From the NCBI GenBank assembly GCA_963731285.1, contig CAVSUR010000001.1:434001-498000 (forward strand): a stretch of 64,000 nucleotides of DNA, written 5' to 3'. Under the pieces are notes generated by a model. It searched no databases, had not been told where the DNA came from, and saw nothing but the letters and a program-made list of their open reading frames with translations. Of this stretch, positions 43,744-51,851 are shown in pieces. Both the position numbers and the translations under genes were made by a program. The first letter of the stretch is position 1, and every line of letters begins with the position of its first letter. Source of the stretch: CAVSUR01 sp963731285 (lineage in GTDB: Bacteria > Actinomycetota > Actinomycetes > Streptosporangiales > Streptosporangiaceae).

Positions 43744-44823
43744 TCAGCGCTTGACCTTCACCCGGTCCGGGTTGAAGTACGGGCTGTCAGCGATCACCCG
43801 GAACGCCTGCAGCGGCGGCGTGTCCTGCGCCAGCGCGAAGCTGTCCGCCGGGACCGACGCTGTCGGGCTGGAATCGAAGTAGACCATGGCCTTGATCTGC
43901 GGGTGACTGCGCGCGGTCTGCGCCGCAGCGCGCAGCCACGCGGCTCGCTGCGCGGGCGGGTAGCTTTCCGGTACGCCGTACTCGCCGATCATGACTGGCT
44001 TGCGGTGATGCGCCGCCCATCGCAGGAAGGGCTGGACGGTTCGTGAGAAGGTGCGGTAGGGCCCGAATCCGGGATAGGCGTCGGCGCAGATCCAGTCGAC
44101 CTGGGCGTCGCCGGGATAGTAGGCCGCGGCGTCCCCGCCCGGCCCGAATCCCTTGGCGGTCGGGCACCAGACCCACGCCACATTCCTGACGTGCTGCTGG
44201 CGGAATATGGCCCGCACGTGCTTCCACGCCGCGATGAACTCGGCCGGCGGGCCGACCACGCCGCGCAGGTTCGGCCGGTCCATCTCCCACCGCCACTGCA
44301 GGAAGACGGGCCTGCCGAACGCCTTGATCTGCCGCGCGCGCTGGCGGATCACCTGGTCGAACCCGCCCGCGGCGACACTCTGACTGACGTTACCGGTCCA
44401 GGACAGCAGCAGCGTGCTGCCCTGGCGAGCGGCCGCGAAATCGCTCGCCACCGGGAACGGGGCCGTCCAGGTCAGGTACCTGTGCACGATGTCCAGCCTG
44501 CGGCCAAGCTGCGCCTCCAGCGAGCCGACCGCCAGGGTCTCGCCCGCCGCGGTGTAGACCTGCGGCCGGACCCAGGCCCCGATATACGCGCCATGAGCCG
44601 GTACCTGCGGCGCGGACCGGGGCTCGGCGACTGGCCCGAAACCACGGTGCCGCGCCGGGGCCGGGCTGCCGCTGCCGCGCGCGATGATGATGATAGCCGC
44701 GACCGCGACGACCAGAACAGCCGCGACGATGACCAGCGCCCACGCCCGACCGCGCCGCACTGCTGACTTCCTCGTCACCCTGCTGCCCGTAGCTGGCCGC
44801 GGCCCGCTTGAAGTATCTCGCAT
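43744..44823 (-). CDS. Membrane-anchored GH26-like glycosidase
   Basis: 359 residues with a basic N-terminus and one hydrophobic segment (about residues 28-48, AWALVIVAAVLVVAVAAIII), so anchored or secreted. The TIM-barrel part has two glutamates in the positions expected for GH26 mannanase-like enzymes: FLQWRWEMDRPN (acid/base) and PVMIGEYGVPESYP (nucleophile), plus WVWCPTAKGFG and VDWICADAYPGFG. It may trim or release the polymer made by this locus. Substrate is not known. It follows the GT2 gene by 7 bp. Confidence 0.78.
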   Translation of the reverse strand: MRDTSSGPRPATGSRVTRKSAVRRGRAWALVIVAAVLVVAVAAIIIIARGSGSPAPARHRGFGPVAEPRSAPQVPAHGAYIGAWVRPQVYTAAGETLAVGSLEAQLGRRLDIVHRYLTWTAPFPVASDFAAARQGSTLLLSWTGNVSQSVAAGGFDQVIRQRARQIKAFGRPVFLQWRWEMDRPNLRGVVGPPAEFIAAWKHVRAIFRQQHVRNVAWVWCPTAKGFGPGGDAAAYYPGDAQVDWICADAYPGFGPYRTFSRTVQPFLRWAAHHRKPVMIGEYGVPESYPPAQRAAWLRAAAQTARSHPQIKAMVYFDSSPTASVPADSFALAQDTPPLQAFRVIADSPYFNPDRVKVKR

Positions 44824-44830
44824 GACCGGA

Positions 44831-45739
44831 TCAGATCCCGTGCCCCCGGGCGTTGAGCCACCTTAGCACCGTCTCCCCGGGCATTACCCCGGTCGCGACG
44901 GCGGCCGCGAACGGCACCCGGCGTTCGCGCCAGTTGCTGCGCAGCGCCTGCCTGGCCCATCGCCATGCCTCCTGACGCCGCCCGAGGCAGGCGTAGGCGA
45001 ACGACAGCTGAGCGTAGACCCGGGCCGCGCCGACCCGGCTGCGGCTGATGTCGGGATGATGGTCGAGCATCCACACCAGCCCGTCGATCTTGGTCTCCCA
45101 CTGCTGGGAGAAGTACGACGCGGGTCCCCACGCCACCCGGATCAGCGGCCGGTCCACGTAGGCGATCGGATGCCGCCTGGCTGCGCGCAGCGCGAGATCC
45201 CAGTCCTCATTCTGGCTGGCCGGGATGGTCTCGTCGACCAGCCCGATGCCGTCGAGCAGTGCCGGGCGGCGGATCAGGTAAGTCGACGAGTGCACCATCA
45301 TCATCCGCGAGCGAAGCAGGTCGTCATAGGTCACCCGGTCGCGGCCGGCCAGCCGGACGTTGCGGCGGCCCTCGTAGTCGACGACGATGCCGCAGCTGGC
45401 GAATTCGGCGGCGGGATCCGCGCGCAGCGCGGCGGCCTGGGCGGTGAGCTTCCCGGCCAGCCACTCGTCGTCGTCGTCGCAGAACGCCACCAGGTCGGTG
45501 CCGAGCTCGAGCACGCCGGTGTTGCGGGCTCCGGCCAGGCCGGGAGCCCGGGTGTTGGCGACGACCCGCACCCGGTCACCGTCGGCCACGCTCTGATCGG
45601 GCTCGCTGCGGTCGTGCACCACGATGGCCTGCACGGTGCCCGGGTAATCCTGGGCCAGCACCGAGGCCAGCGCGGTCCGCAGGGTCTGCGGCCGGTTGTG
45701 GGTCGGCAGGACTACCCCGACCGAGGGCCATGCCGTCAT
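44831..45739 (-). CDS. GT2-family glycosyltransferase
   Basis: 302 residues, GT-A fold. Evidence: VGVVLPTHNRPQTLRTALAS, the sugar-nucleotide region GLAGARNTGVLELGTD, the metal-binding DDDDEW and the later NEDWDLALRAARRHP (acidic catalytic segment). There is no membrane helix. ATG 45739 overlaps the sulfotransferase stop by 4 bp; the much longer open frame upstream is antisense-free noise in the sulfotransferase gene. It probably adds one residue of the repeat unit. Confidence 0.9.
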   Translation of the reverse strand: MTAWPSVGVVLPTHNRPQTLRTALASVLAQDYPGTVQAIVVHDRSEPDQSVADGDRVRVVANTRAPGLAGARNTGVLELGTDLVAFCDDDDEWLAGKLTAQAAALRADPAAEFASCGIVVDYEGRRNVRLAGRDRVTYDDLLRSRMMMVHSSTYLIRRPALLDGIGLVDETIPASQNEDWDLALRAARRHPIAYVDRPLIRVAWGPASYFSQQWETKIDGLVWMLDHHPDISRSRVGAARVYAQLSFAYACLGRRQEAWRWARQALRSNWRERRVPFAAAVATGVMPGETVLRWLNARGHGI

Positions 45740-46746
45740 TTCTGTCCCTCCGCGTAGCCGTAGCGTGCGAGCAGCGGCAGCGTCAGGGCCGTGACCGCGC
45801 GCCGGTGCGCGGCGGGCATGGCGGCGCGCCACCGCTCGTCCCGGCGGATCGCGATCCGGCCGGTGGAAAAGCGCATCGGATTGCCCGACACCGTGTGCGA
45901 GGCGGACAGGTCCGCATACCACTCTCCGGCTGCGCCGGTCAGGAACTGGCCGGTCGGGATCTCCGGCAGCCCGGCGAAGCTGCCCATCTCGCGCAGCGCC
46001 GCGGCGGGTGCGGTCACGAAGTCCTCGTACCGGACCAGCAGCGTGCGGACGCCGCGGCGGGCCAGCAGCCGGATCGCGCTGTTCTGCACGTCCCACTGCA
46101 CGGCCGCGGTCGGGGCGGAGTAGGTCCACATCCGGCTGTCGCGCAGCGCCGCCGGCCCGGTGACGTCCGGGCGGCTCACCTGCCTGGTCCACGAGTAGGC
46201 CACGGCGCGCGGGTCGCGCACGACATGGATGACGCGCAGGTCGATGTCGCTGCTCCAGCGCAGGCAGAAGGCCAGCGACGGGTGCTTGCTGGAGTCCACC
46301 ACCGTCTGGGTACCGCTGACCTCGGCGAGCGCGGCGTAGACCCGCAGGTAATACGACAGGTACTCCTCGAGCACCCGCCGGTCGGCGGCCCGCAGCCAGC
46401 CCGCGGCCAGCGCCGGGATGAGCCGGGTGCGGTCCACCTGGTGACGCAGCGCGTCGACGTGCCGGCCGTCGACGTTGTCCCAGCCGCCGAAGCCGACCTC
46501 GCCGACCTTGCGCCAGAACACGCAGTCGCCGAACGGCTCGCCGCAGCCGCAGCGCTCGCCGTCGGTGATGCCGCGGCGCCACAGGTGCACGACCTCGCCC
46601 GCCGGGCAGACTCCGGGCAGCGCGCCGAACAGCCGCTCGATCATCGTGGTGCCACTGCGGCCGAGGCCGCCCAGGTAGATAACCCTGGGCGGCCCGGCCG
46701 CCGGCTCCTGAGCCGCCGCGGCGGCCTGAGTGGTTGCGTCAGTCAT
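45736..46746 (-). CDS. PAPS-dependent sulfotransferase 3
   Basis: 336 residues. PAPS loop VIYLGGLGRSGTTMIERLFG, 3'-phosphate region LRVIHVVRDPRAVAYSWTRQ. A Cys-rich segment (ERCGCGEPFGDCVFW) near residues 64-80 is typical of this Sulfotransfer_3 subgroup. It lies between a secreted propeller-like gene (3 bp upstream) and GT2 (4-bp overlap), so sulfation and glycosyl transfer are co-expressed here too. Confidence 0.87.
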   Translation of the reverse strand: MTDATTQAAAAAQEPAAGPPRVIYLGGLGRSGTTMIERLFGALPGVCPAGEVVHLWRRGITDGERCGCGEPFGDCVFWRKVGEVGFGGWDNVDGRHVDALRHQVDRTRLIPALAAGWLRAADRRVLEEYLSYYLRVYAALAEVSGTQTVVDSSKHPSLAFCLRWSSDIDLRVIHVVRDPRAVAYSWTRQVSRPDVTGPAALRDSRMWTYSAPTAAVQWDVQNSAIRLLARRGVRTLLVRYEDFVTAPAAALREMGSFAGLPEIPTGQFLTGAAGEWYADLSASHTVSGNPMRFSTGRIAIRRDERWRAAMPAAHRRAVTALTLPLLARYGYAEGQK

Positions 46747-46749
46747 GCA

Positions 46750-48069
46750 TCAATTCGGTAGGAAGCAGATTCCCGCGTGCCCCGACTTGCCGGCGCACTG
46801 GCTGGAGTTGTTCATGTTATCGCTGGCGATCCACAGGCCGCCGCCGGTTACCAGCATGTCGTCGGCGCCCAGGCCGCGGGCCCGGCCCGGGTTGAAGATC
46901 ACCGATCCGTCGGTGGGCGAGAGCCCGACCATGCCCTGCGCCGGGATCGCTCCCGGCCCGGCCGCGTCGCAGCCCTGCGAGTTGTCCGCCCACCGCTCGT
47001 GGCCGCCGAAGTAGGCGGTGGTGGAGTCGGCCGCGGTCGAGTACAGCGAGTCACAGCCGGTGTAGTTGATCCACTTGTGAGCGACCGAGGTCTGCGTGGC
47101 CGGGAAGGCCGATGCCGAGTCGCACAGCTGGGTGTCAGCCGGGCCGCTCAGCGGCCGGTAGCCCGTGGTCGCGATGTAGACCGTGCCGTCGTCCGGCGAC
47201 CAGGAAGCGGCCCGCGCGTAGAACGACTCGCTCTTGGCACAGGCCTGCAGGAACTCCGGCGACGACCAGCCGGTCACCGTCCCGCTGCTCCCGCCGAGGC
47301 TCAGCATGAAGATCTGCTGCCGCGTTACGCCGCCGACCGAGGTGAAGGTGCCCTCGGCCAGGTCCAGCGTGCCGTTGTGGCTGATCTGCTGGTTATAGAC
47401 CTGGGTGGCGCCGCTGCCGTAACTGCCGGAGATGTTCAGGTGCAGGTACCCGTCATCGGCGCCGGTGCCCGGGTTCAGGCTGACGAAGTACTTGTCGGCG
47501 CTGCCGTTGACGGTAGTGAAGTAACCCCCGACGAGCAGGTGCCCGTTGCTGGTCCCCGCGATCGTCTCGACCTCGCCGTTCGCCGTGTGCCCGAAGCCGG
47601 AGACCACGGCGCCAGTGGAGGTGCTGATCTCGGCGATATTGCTCACATTGGTGCCGTTCACCGAGGTGAACTTGCCGCCGATGTATGCATCGTCGCAGCT
47701 ACTGCCGCTGAAGGCGATGGTGTTAACGGTGCCGTTGACGCTCGGGCTCCAGCTCGTGACGTTCCAGGGCGAAGTGGCGCCGAAGCTGAAGATGTTGCTA
47801 CGGCTGTAGACCGTGCTGTTGTGCTTGATCGAGGTGAAGGTGCCGACCGCGTACATGGTGGTGCCGCACTGAACCAGCTGGCGCACCTGCTCGGTCGAGC
47901 CGGTCGGGTTAAGCTGCGGGGTGTTGGCCGGATTGGCGGTGACGGCGGCCGGCAGCGCGGCCCTGGCTGGCCCGGCCAGGGCCGCGGGCGCGAAGCCCGC
48001 TGTAAAGGCCGCTGCCCCCGCGACCGCTACTCCCGCCTTCCACAACGTCGCCCGGCGACGGATGCGCAT
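46750..48069 (-). CDS. Secreted beta-propeller-like protein
   Basis: 439 residues with a classical signal peptide (MRIRRRATLWKAGVAVAGAA then a hydrophobic core ending PAALAGPARA). The mature part is Ser/Thr/Gly/Asn-rich and built of repeating blade-like units of the form YVGTFTSI / YIGGKFTSVNGT / LVGGYFTTVNGS / LAEGTFTSVGG, as in delta-60/DUF5122-type or Kelch-like propellers. Paired cysteines occur in several loops. No enzymatic motif is evident. GGGAGG lies 6-7 bases before ATG 48069. Probably extracellular and possibly polymer-binding (inference). Confidence 0.75.
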   Translation of the reverse strand: MRIRRRATLWKAGVAVAGAAAFTAGFAPAALAGPARAALPAAVTANPANTPQLNPTGSTEQVRQLVQCGTTMYAVGTFTSIKHNSTVYSRSNIFSFGATSPWNVTSWSPSVNGTVNTIAFSGSSCDDAYIGGKFTSVNGTNVSNIAEISTSTGAVVSGFGHTANGEVETIAGTSNGHLLVGGYFTTVNGSADKYFVSLNPGTGADDGYLHLNISGSYGSGATQVYNQQISHNGTLDLAEGTFTSVGGVTRQQIFMLSLGGSSGTVTGWSSPEFLQACAKSESFYARAASWSPDDGTVYIATTGYRPLSGPADTQLCDSASAFPATQTSVAHKWINYTGCDSLYSTAADSTTAYFGGHERWADNSQGCDAAGPGAIPAQGMVGLSPTDGSVIFNPGRARGLGADDMLVTGGGLWIASDNMNNSSQCAGKSGHAGICFLPN

Positions 48070-48125
48070 GAGTCCCTCCCTGGGGGGTGATGTTCAGCCA
48101 TCTTCCGATGGCTCCGGCCAGCCGT

Positions 48126-48141
48126 GATGATGCGTCATCAG
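48126..48141. promoter_or_regulatory. Inverted repeat in the leader of the propeller gene
   Basis: TGATGA-TGCG-TCATCA is a perfect 6-bp inverted repeat with a 4-base spacer, about 57 bases upstream of ATG 48069. It could be an operator; no known regulator is assigned. Confidence 0.35.
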
Positions 48142-48168
48142 GGCATGGGCCGGACAAGCTGGGCTAAG

Positions 48169-48196
48169 TACTAATAAGGACGCCGCACTGATGCAA
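48169..48196 (-). promoter_or_regulatory. Weak promoter candidate for the propeller operon
   Basis: On the minus strand TTGCAT (48196-48191) and TAGTAC (48174-48169) are 16 bp apart. This would start transcription near 48162 and drive propeller, sulfotransferase 3, GT2 and the GH26-like gene. The match is moderate. Confidence 0.3.
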
Positions 48197-48326
48197 CTGG
48201 TTGACAAACGCCGCGATATCGCCCATCCCCCGGATGATCCGGCCCGCTCGAAGCACGGCCGCCCGACCCGCAACCGGACACAGCCTGCTTTACATCTAGT
48301 CACTACAGTCACTGACGGTTAGCTCG

Positions 48327-49751
48327 TCAGGGTGCGCGCCGCCCCGGCGTCCGGCACAGTGGGGTGGCTTCCGCGTGCCCGGTGGCCGCTGGCGCCGGGC
48401 GCCCTGGGCGCACCCGCGAGTAGACGGACAGCGTCTGGTTGATCAGGGCATCCCAGTCATAGCGCGCTTCCACCCGCCGCCGGCCGCCCGCGCCGAGGCG
48501 GCGGCGCAGCTGCGGATCGGCCGCCAGCCTGACCATGGCATCCGCCAGGCCGCCCACCAGGCCGGCCCGGGACGAGACGCCGACCAGGATGCCGGTCTGC
48601 GCGGTGACCGTGCCCAGGTGGCCGCCCCAGGCGGACGCGATCACCGGGCGGCCGCACGCCATCGCCTCCAGCACCGCGATGCCGCCGGATTCCTGCAGGC
48701 TGGCCGAGACGAAGACGTCACAGGCCCGCATCCGGCGCGCGCAGTCCTGCGGATCCAGCCAGCCGCGGAAGGCCACTTTCCCGGCGATTCCGAGCCTGGC
48801 GGCCAGCGCCTGCAGGCTGGCCTGTTCCGGCCCGGTCCCGATGATCTCCAGCTGAGCCGGGACCTGACCCGCCGCCCGGGCAAATGCCTCGAGCAGGATG
48901 TCGGCGCCCTTCCAGCCGACCAGCCGGCCCGCGAACAAAAACCTGGCCGGGCGGCCCTCCGCGCGGTCAGCTGCCGCCCGGGCCGCCCCGCCTGCCGTGC
49001 TGACGTCCGCCCCGCCTGCCGCACTAGCGGCCTCGACCGGGCCGTCGGTGGCCGGCTCGTGCTGCGGCCAGGAGCTCAGGACCACCCCGATGTCGGACAG
49101 CTCGGCAGCGCGCTCGGCGACGGCCCGGGGCAGCAGCGAGCGCGTCCGCTCGTTGGCCACCAGCACCGCTGAAGCCTTCCGCCGGCCCGGCACGGCCGTG
49201 CTCAGCGCCGCCGCCACCACCGGACGGGCCCGCTTGGTCACTGCGTACAGGCCGGAGTCGCGGCCGCGGAAGGCGGGCGGCAGCTCCATGCCCCCGTTGA
49301 GCGGTCCCATCACCACCGGCGCGCCCAGCCGGGTGAGCGGGGACGGGATGACGGGCGACACGCTGATGGGCTGGTGGACCACGTCGATGGCCAGCTCGCG
49401 GACCGTGCGGCGGATCAGCGGCACCATGGCCACCTGCCGCTCGAGCTGGGTCACGCCCCAGGCCAGCGTGCGCAGTCCCGGGGGCAGCCGCTCGCCCAGG
49501 GTGAACAGCGGGCCGAATCCGCGCAGCCCGGCGGCGAAGACGACCCGGCTGAACTCGGCCGCCGGCAGCAGCTCGGCCAGCTCGGCGCGCGAGCTGTCGT
49601 GCGTCAGCAGCCAGGCCTCGACCCCCCGGGCCCGCAGCCGCCCGAACAGCCGCAGCGGGATCGAGCCCTCGCCGCCGGTGCGCTCGGATGCATAGTGCCC
49701 GACTACGAGCACCCTGCAGCCATGCTCCTGCCCAGGATCGTCTCGCTCCAC
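48327..49751 (-). CDS. GT4-family glycosyltransferase
   Basis: 474 residues, GT-B fold. The N-terminal domain has VLVVGHYASERTGGEGSIPL and VVHQPISVSPVIPSPLTRLG. The C-terminal domain has RFLFAGRLVGWKGADILLEA, QLEIIGTGPEQASLQALAA and the E-x7-E signature ASLQESGGIAVLEAMACGRP. A low-complexity Ala/Gly/Asp linker (about residues 240-265) separates the domains. GTG 49751 is the first start before the conserved part. It probably assembles the repeat unit. Confidence 0.9.
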   Translation of the reverse strand: MERDDPGQEHGCRVLVVGHYASERTGGEGSIPLRLFGRLRARGVEAWLLTHDSSRAELAELLPAAEFSRVVFAAGLRGFGPLFTLGERLPPGLRTLAWGVTQLERQVAMVPLIRRTVRELAIDVVHQPISVSPVIPSPLTRLGAPVVMGPLNGGMELPPAFRGRDSGLYAVTKRARPVVAAALSTAVPGRRKASAVLVANERTRSLLPRAVAERAAELSDIGVVLSSWPQHEPATDGPVEAASAAGGADVSTAGGAARAAADRAEGRPARFLFAGRLVGWKGADILLEAFARAAGQVPAQLEIIGTGPEQASLQALAARLGIAGKVAFRGWLDPQDCARRMRACDVFVSASLQESGGIAVLEAMACGRPVIASAWGGHLGTVTAQTGILVGVSSRAGLVGGLADAMVRLAADPQLRRRLGAGGRRRVEARYDWDALINQTLSVYSRVRPGRPAPAATGHAEATPLCRTPGRRAP

Positions 49752-50194
49752 CGCTGCCCCGTCTCCGCTCTGGCCGATCGGTACCCGGCTGCCCCCCGAC
49801 CGCGGCGGTCACATTACCCAGCAGTTACCCCAGCCAGTTACCCCGGCCAGGACGACGGCTCATCCGGCTGCGCCAGGACGGCCGGGAGCAGCCCGGCCAG
49901 GTGGACGATACCGGAAACAGCGCCACCGCCGGCGAACGGCAGCGCTCTCGACATCGCATCCTGCACCGATGCGACGACCCAGCAGTGGCGGCTGCCGGCG
50001 GTGTAGCAGGCGGCCGGCTGCACCGGGACAGAATCAGACATCAGTGCTGTCAGCGCTTATCTTGCGTATTAATTGCCATTAACTGTCATTTCGGTTAACG
50101 GACGCGACACGCCCTATTTAGCGATTCTCCACATAGACATTCCGCCGTTCCGTTAAGGTCCCACACAATCAGACCGCAGCTGCTGGCCCCGCCT
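49752..50194. other. Divergent intergenic region between GT4 and the riboswitch
   Basis: No gene is supported. It holds three direct repeats just upstream of GT4 (49812-49844) and an A+T-rich stretch at about 50050-50170 that probably contains the promoter for the riboswitch transcript, although no clean -35/-10 pair stands out. Confidence 0.5.
49812..49844 (-). repeat. Three short direct repeats upstream of the GT4 gene
   Basis: On the plus strand CATTACCC (49812-49819), CAGTTACCCC (49822-49831) and CAGTTACCCC (49835-49844) recur at 10 and 13 bp; on the coding strand they read GGGGTAACTG. They lie 60-95 bp upstream of GTG 49751, a position suitable for an activator. Confidence 0.45.
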
Positions 50195-50345
50195 AGCAGC
50201 GAACCGCCTAATCCCTGGAAAACGGACAGGGAGCCGGGGACCCACCGAAGTCCCCTGGGGTGAATCGGCCGCCGCCCGCACACGGCAGCCGTAGGGCTAC
50301 TCCGGCCCGAACCCGTCAGCTAACCCGGCAGGCGGCCGAGGAGAG
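50195..50345 (+). promoter_or_regulatory. c-di-AMP riboswitch (ydaO/yuaA class)
   Basis: The conserved blocks occur in order: GAACCGCCTAATCC (50201-50214), GCCGGGGACCCA (50233-50244), GGGGTGAATC (50257-50266), GTAGGGC (50291-50297) and CCCGAACCCGTCAGCTAACC (50306-50325). The closing P1 stem pairs 50204-50209 (CCGCCT) with 50330-50335 (AGGCGG). The ribosome binding site of the next gene (GAGGAGAGGAG, about 50338-50348) begins right after P1, so ligand binding could mask it. Known members are mostly OFF switches for cell-wall and osmolyte genes; in actinobacteria they often precede secreted hydrolases. The downstream gene here is a secreted GH-like protein. Confidence 0.92.
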
Positions 50346-50357
50346 GAGCTTGCTCGC

Positions 50358-51758
50358 ATGCAGCCGTCGCATAGCCGACATTCCGCACGTCATCAGCACC
50401 GAAGTCCCCGTCACACCCCCGCAGCCGCCGCTGGTCCCCGCCGGGCCACCGGCCGCCGCGCCGGCGTGCGGCGGGGGGGCCTGGCCTCCCGGCTGGGCTG
50501 GACGCTCGCCCTCAGTGTCGTCGTGGCCGGCACGGGCGCCGCCCTCACTTCCCACCTGGAACACAACCACGCGTCGCTGTCAACGACGGCCTCGAACGGC
50601 AGCGTTCCGCTGCTCGGAGCATCGGTCGCTAACGCCGGGCAGCTGGCGCAGAACACCTCCCAGTTCGGCCACATGGACGTCGTCCGGGTCTTCTACCCCG
50701 GCCTGCCCAGTGCCAGCGCCTGGACCAGCGGCATGGCCGGAGCCAACAAGTCAGCGGTCGTGGTGAGCTTCAACGCCGCCCCGAGCGCGATCCTGTCCGG
50801 CTCGGACGACGCGGCGCTGTCGCATTTCTTCGCCACCGCGCCCCGCACGCACCCGATTTACTACGACCTCGATCACGAGCCCGAGGTGCACATCGCGCGC
50901 GGCGAGTACACGGCAGCGGCCTTCAAGGCGGCCTGGGCGCACGTCGTGGCCCTGGCCGACCGGGCGAACAACCCCGAACTGCACTCGACCCTGATCCTGA
51001 TGGCCTACGACGTGCAGCGCTACTCGCACCGCAACTGGCGGGACTACCTGCCGGCCGGCAACGTCATCAGCACCATCGGCTGGGACGCCTACCCGGACCT
51101 GGGCAGCAAGGCGCTGCCCCCGTCGCAGTTCATGGCCCCGGCGGTGGCCGCAGCCAGAAGTGCCGGACTGCCGTTCGGATTTGCTGAGTTCGGCATGTAT
51201 ACGCAGGCCAACCGCCCCCAGTGGCTCGCTGAGGTGGGCAGCTACCTGATGAACAGCGGCGCCGTGTTCGGCACGCTGTTCGACTCCGCGGCGGTCAGTC
51301 CCTCGATGGACGTGACCGACCCGGCGTCGGTCACCGCCTGGCGCAGCTACGTGACGGCGTCAGCCAACGGCGTCGGCCAGCCGGCGCCCAGCCCGGCCCC
51401 GTCGCCCGCCAAGTCGTCCCCGCCCAGCCCGGCCCCGTCGCCCGCCAAGTCCTCCCCGCCCAGCCCGGCTCCGTCTCCGGCACCGGCGATCACCGGGCTG
51501 GGGCTGAGCTCGGCGCGAGTCACCCCGGGCGGCAGAGTCGCCGTGACGTTCCAGCTCAGCCACTGGGCCAACGTCACAGTCTGCGTGCTCGGCAGGAACG
51601 GCACGGTCACCGGCACGCAGGCGCAGCCCCGGGTGGACGCCGGACGGGTGCAGATATCCGTCAGCGCCCCTGGTGCCGCCGGAAGCTACCGGGTCCTGGT
51701 GGTGGTCAGCAACTCGCATGGCAGCTCGGTGTCCGAGCGCGCGCTGGCCGTGAGCTGA
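50358..51758 (+). CDS. Secreted GH26-like glycosidase under c-di-AMP riboswitch
   Basis: 466 residues. A long basic N-terminus (about 45 residues, His/Arg-rich) precedes one hydrophobic segment (LGWTLALSVVVAGTGAALTS), a signal peptide or anchor. The catalytic-domain candidate has YYDLDHEPEVHIARGEY (putative acid/base Glu), ISTIGWDAYPDLG and GFAEFGMYTQANRP (putative nucleophile), the same layout as the gene at 43744-44823. A Pro/Ser/Ala/Lys linker made of a 12-residue repeat (around 51390-51480) joins it to a C-terminal Ig-like beta domain (LGLSSARVTPGGRVAVTFQL). It probably acts on the cell envelope or the polymer of this locus. ATG 50358 follows a strong ribosome binding site. Confidence 0.82.
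   Translation: MQPSHSRHSARHQHRSPRHTPAAAAGPRRATGRRAGVRRGGLASRLGWTLALSVVVAGTGAALTSHLEHNHASLSTTASNGSVPLLGASVANAGQLAQNTSQFGHMDVVRVFYPGLPSASAWTSGMAGANKSAVVVSFNAAPSAILSGSDDAALSHFFATAPRTHPIYYDLDHEPEVHIARGEYTAAAFKAAWAHVVALADRANNPELHSTLILMAYDVQRYSHRNWRDYLPAGNVISTIGWDAYPDLGSKALPPSQFMAPAVAAARSAGLPFGFAEFGMYTQANRPQWLAEVGSYLMNSGAVFGTLFDSAAVSPSMDVTDPASVTAWRSYVTASANGVGQPAPSPAPSPAKSSPPSPAPSPAKSSPPSPAPSPAPAITGLGLSSARVTPGGRVAVTFQLSHWANVTVCVLGRNGTVTGTQAQPRVDAGRVQISVSAPGAAGSYRVLVVVSNSHGSSVSERALAVS
51390..51480 (+). repeat. 36-bp in-frame tandem repeat encoding a Pro-rich linker
   Basis: Two full copies (51390-51425 and 51426-51461, one mismatch) and a partial third (51462-51480) encode the unit SPAPSPAKSSPP. It is a wall-spanning type linker between the GH-like domain and the Ig-like domain. 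Confidence 0.85.
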
Positions 51759-51784
51759 GCTGACGGCCGGATCGCCATAAGGGC

Positions 51785-51821
51785 GGCGGGGACGGTGCCC
51801 AGGGCATCGTCCCCGCCGTTT
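51785..51821. terminator. Bidirectional intrinsic terminator
   Basis: Arms 51785-51800 and 51802-51817 form a nearly perfect 16-bp inverted repeat (GGCGGGGACGGTGCCC against its complement, one G-T pair) with a very small loop, followed by TTT at 51819-51821. It lies between the convergent GH-like gene (ends 51758) and cysN (ends 51852), so it can stop both. Confidence 0.8.
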
Positions 51822-51851
51822 GCGCATCCTTGCTACCTACCTGCGCGGCGT

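Noticed and set aside
51390..51480. Regular 36-bp repeats considered as a CRISPR fragment
   Set aside because: The repeats are contiguous without spacers and encode an in-frame Pro-rich linker.
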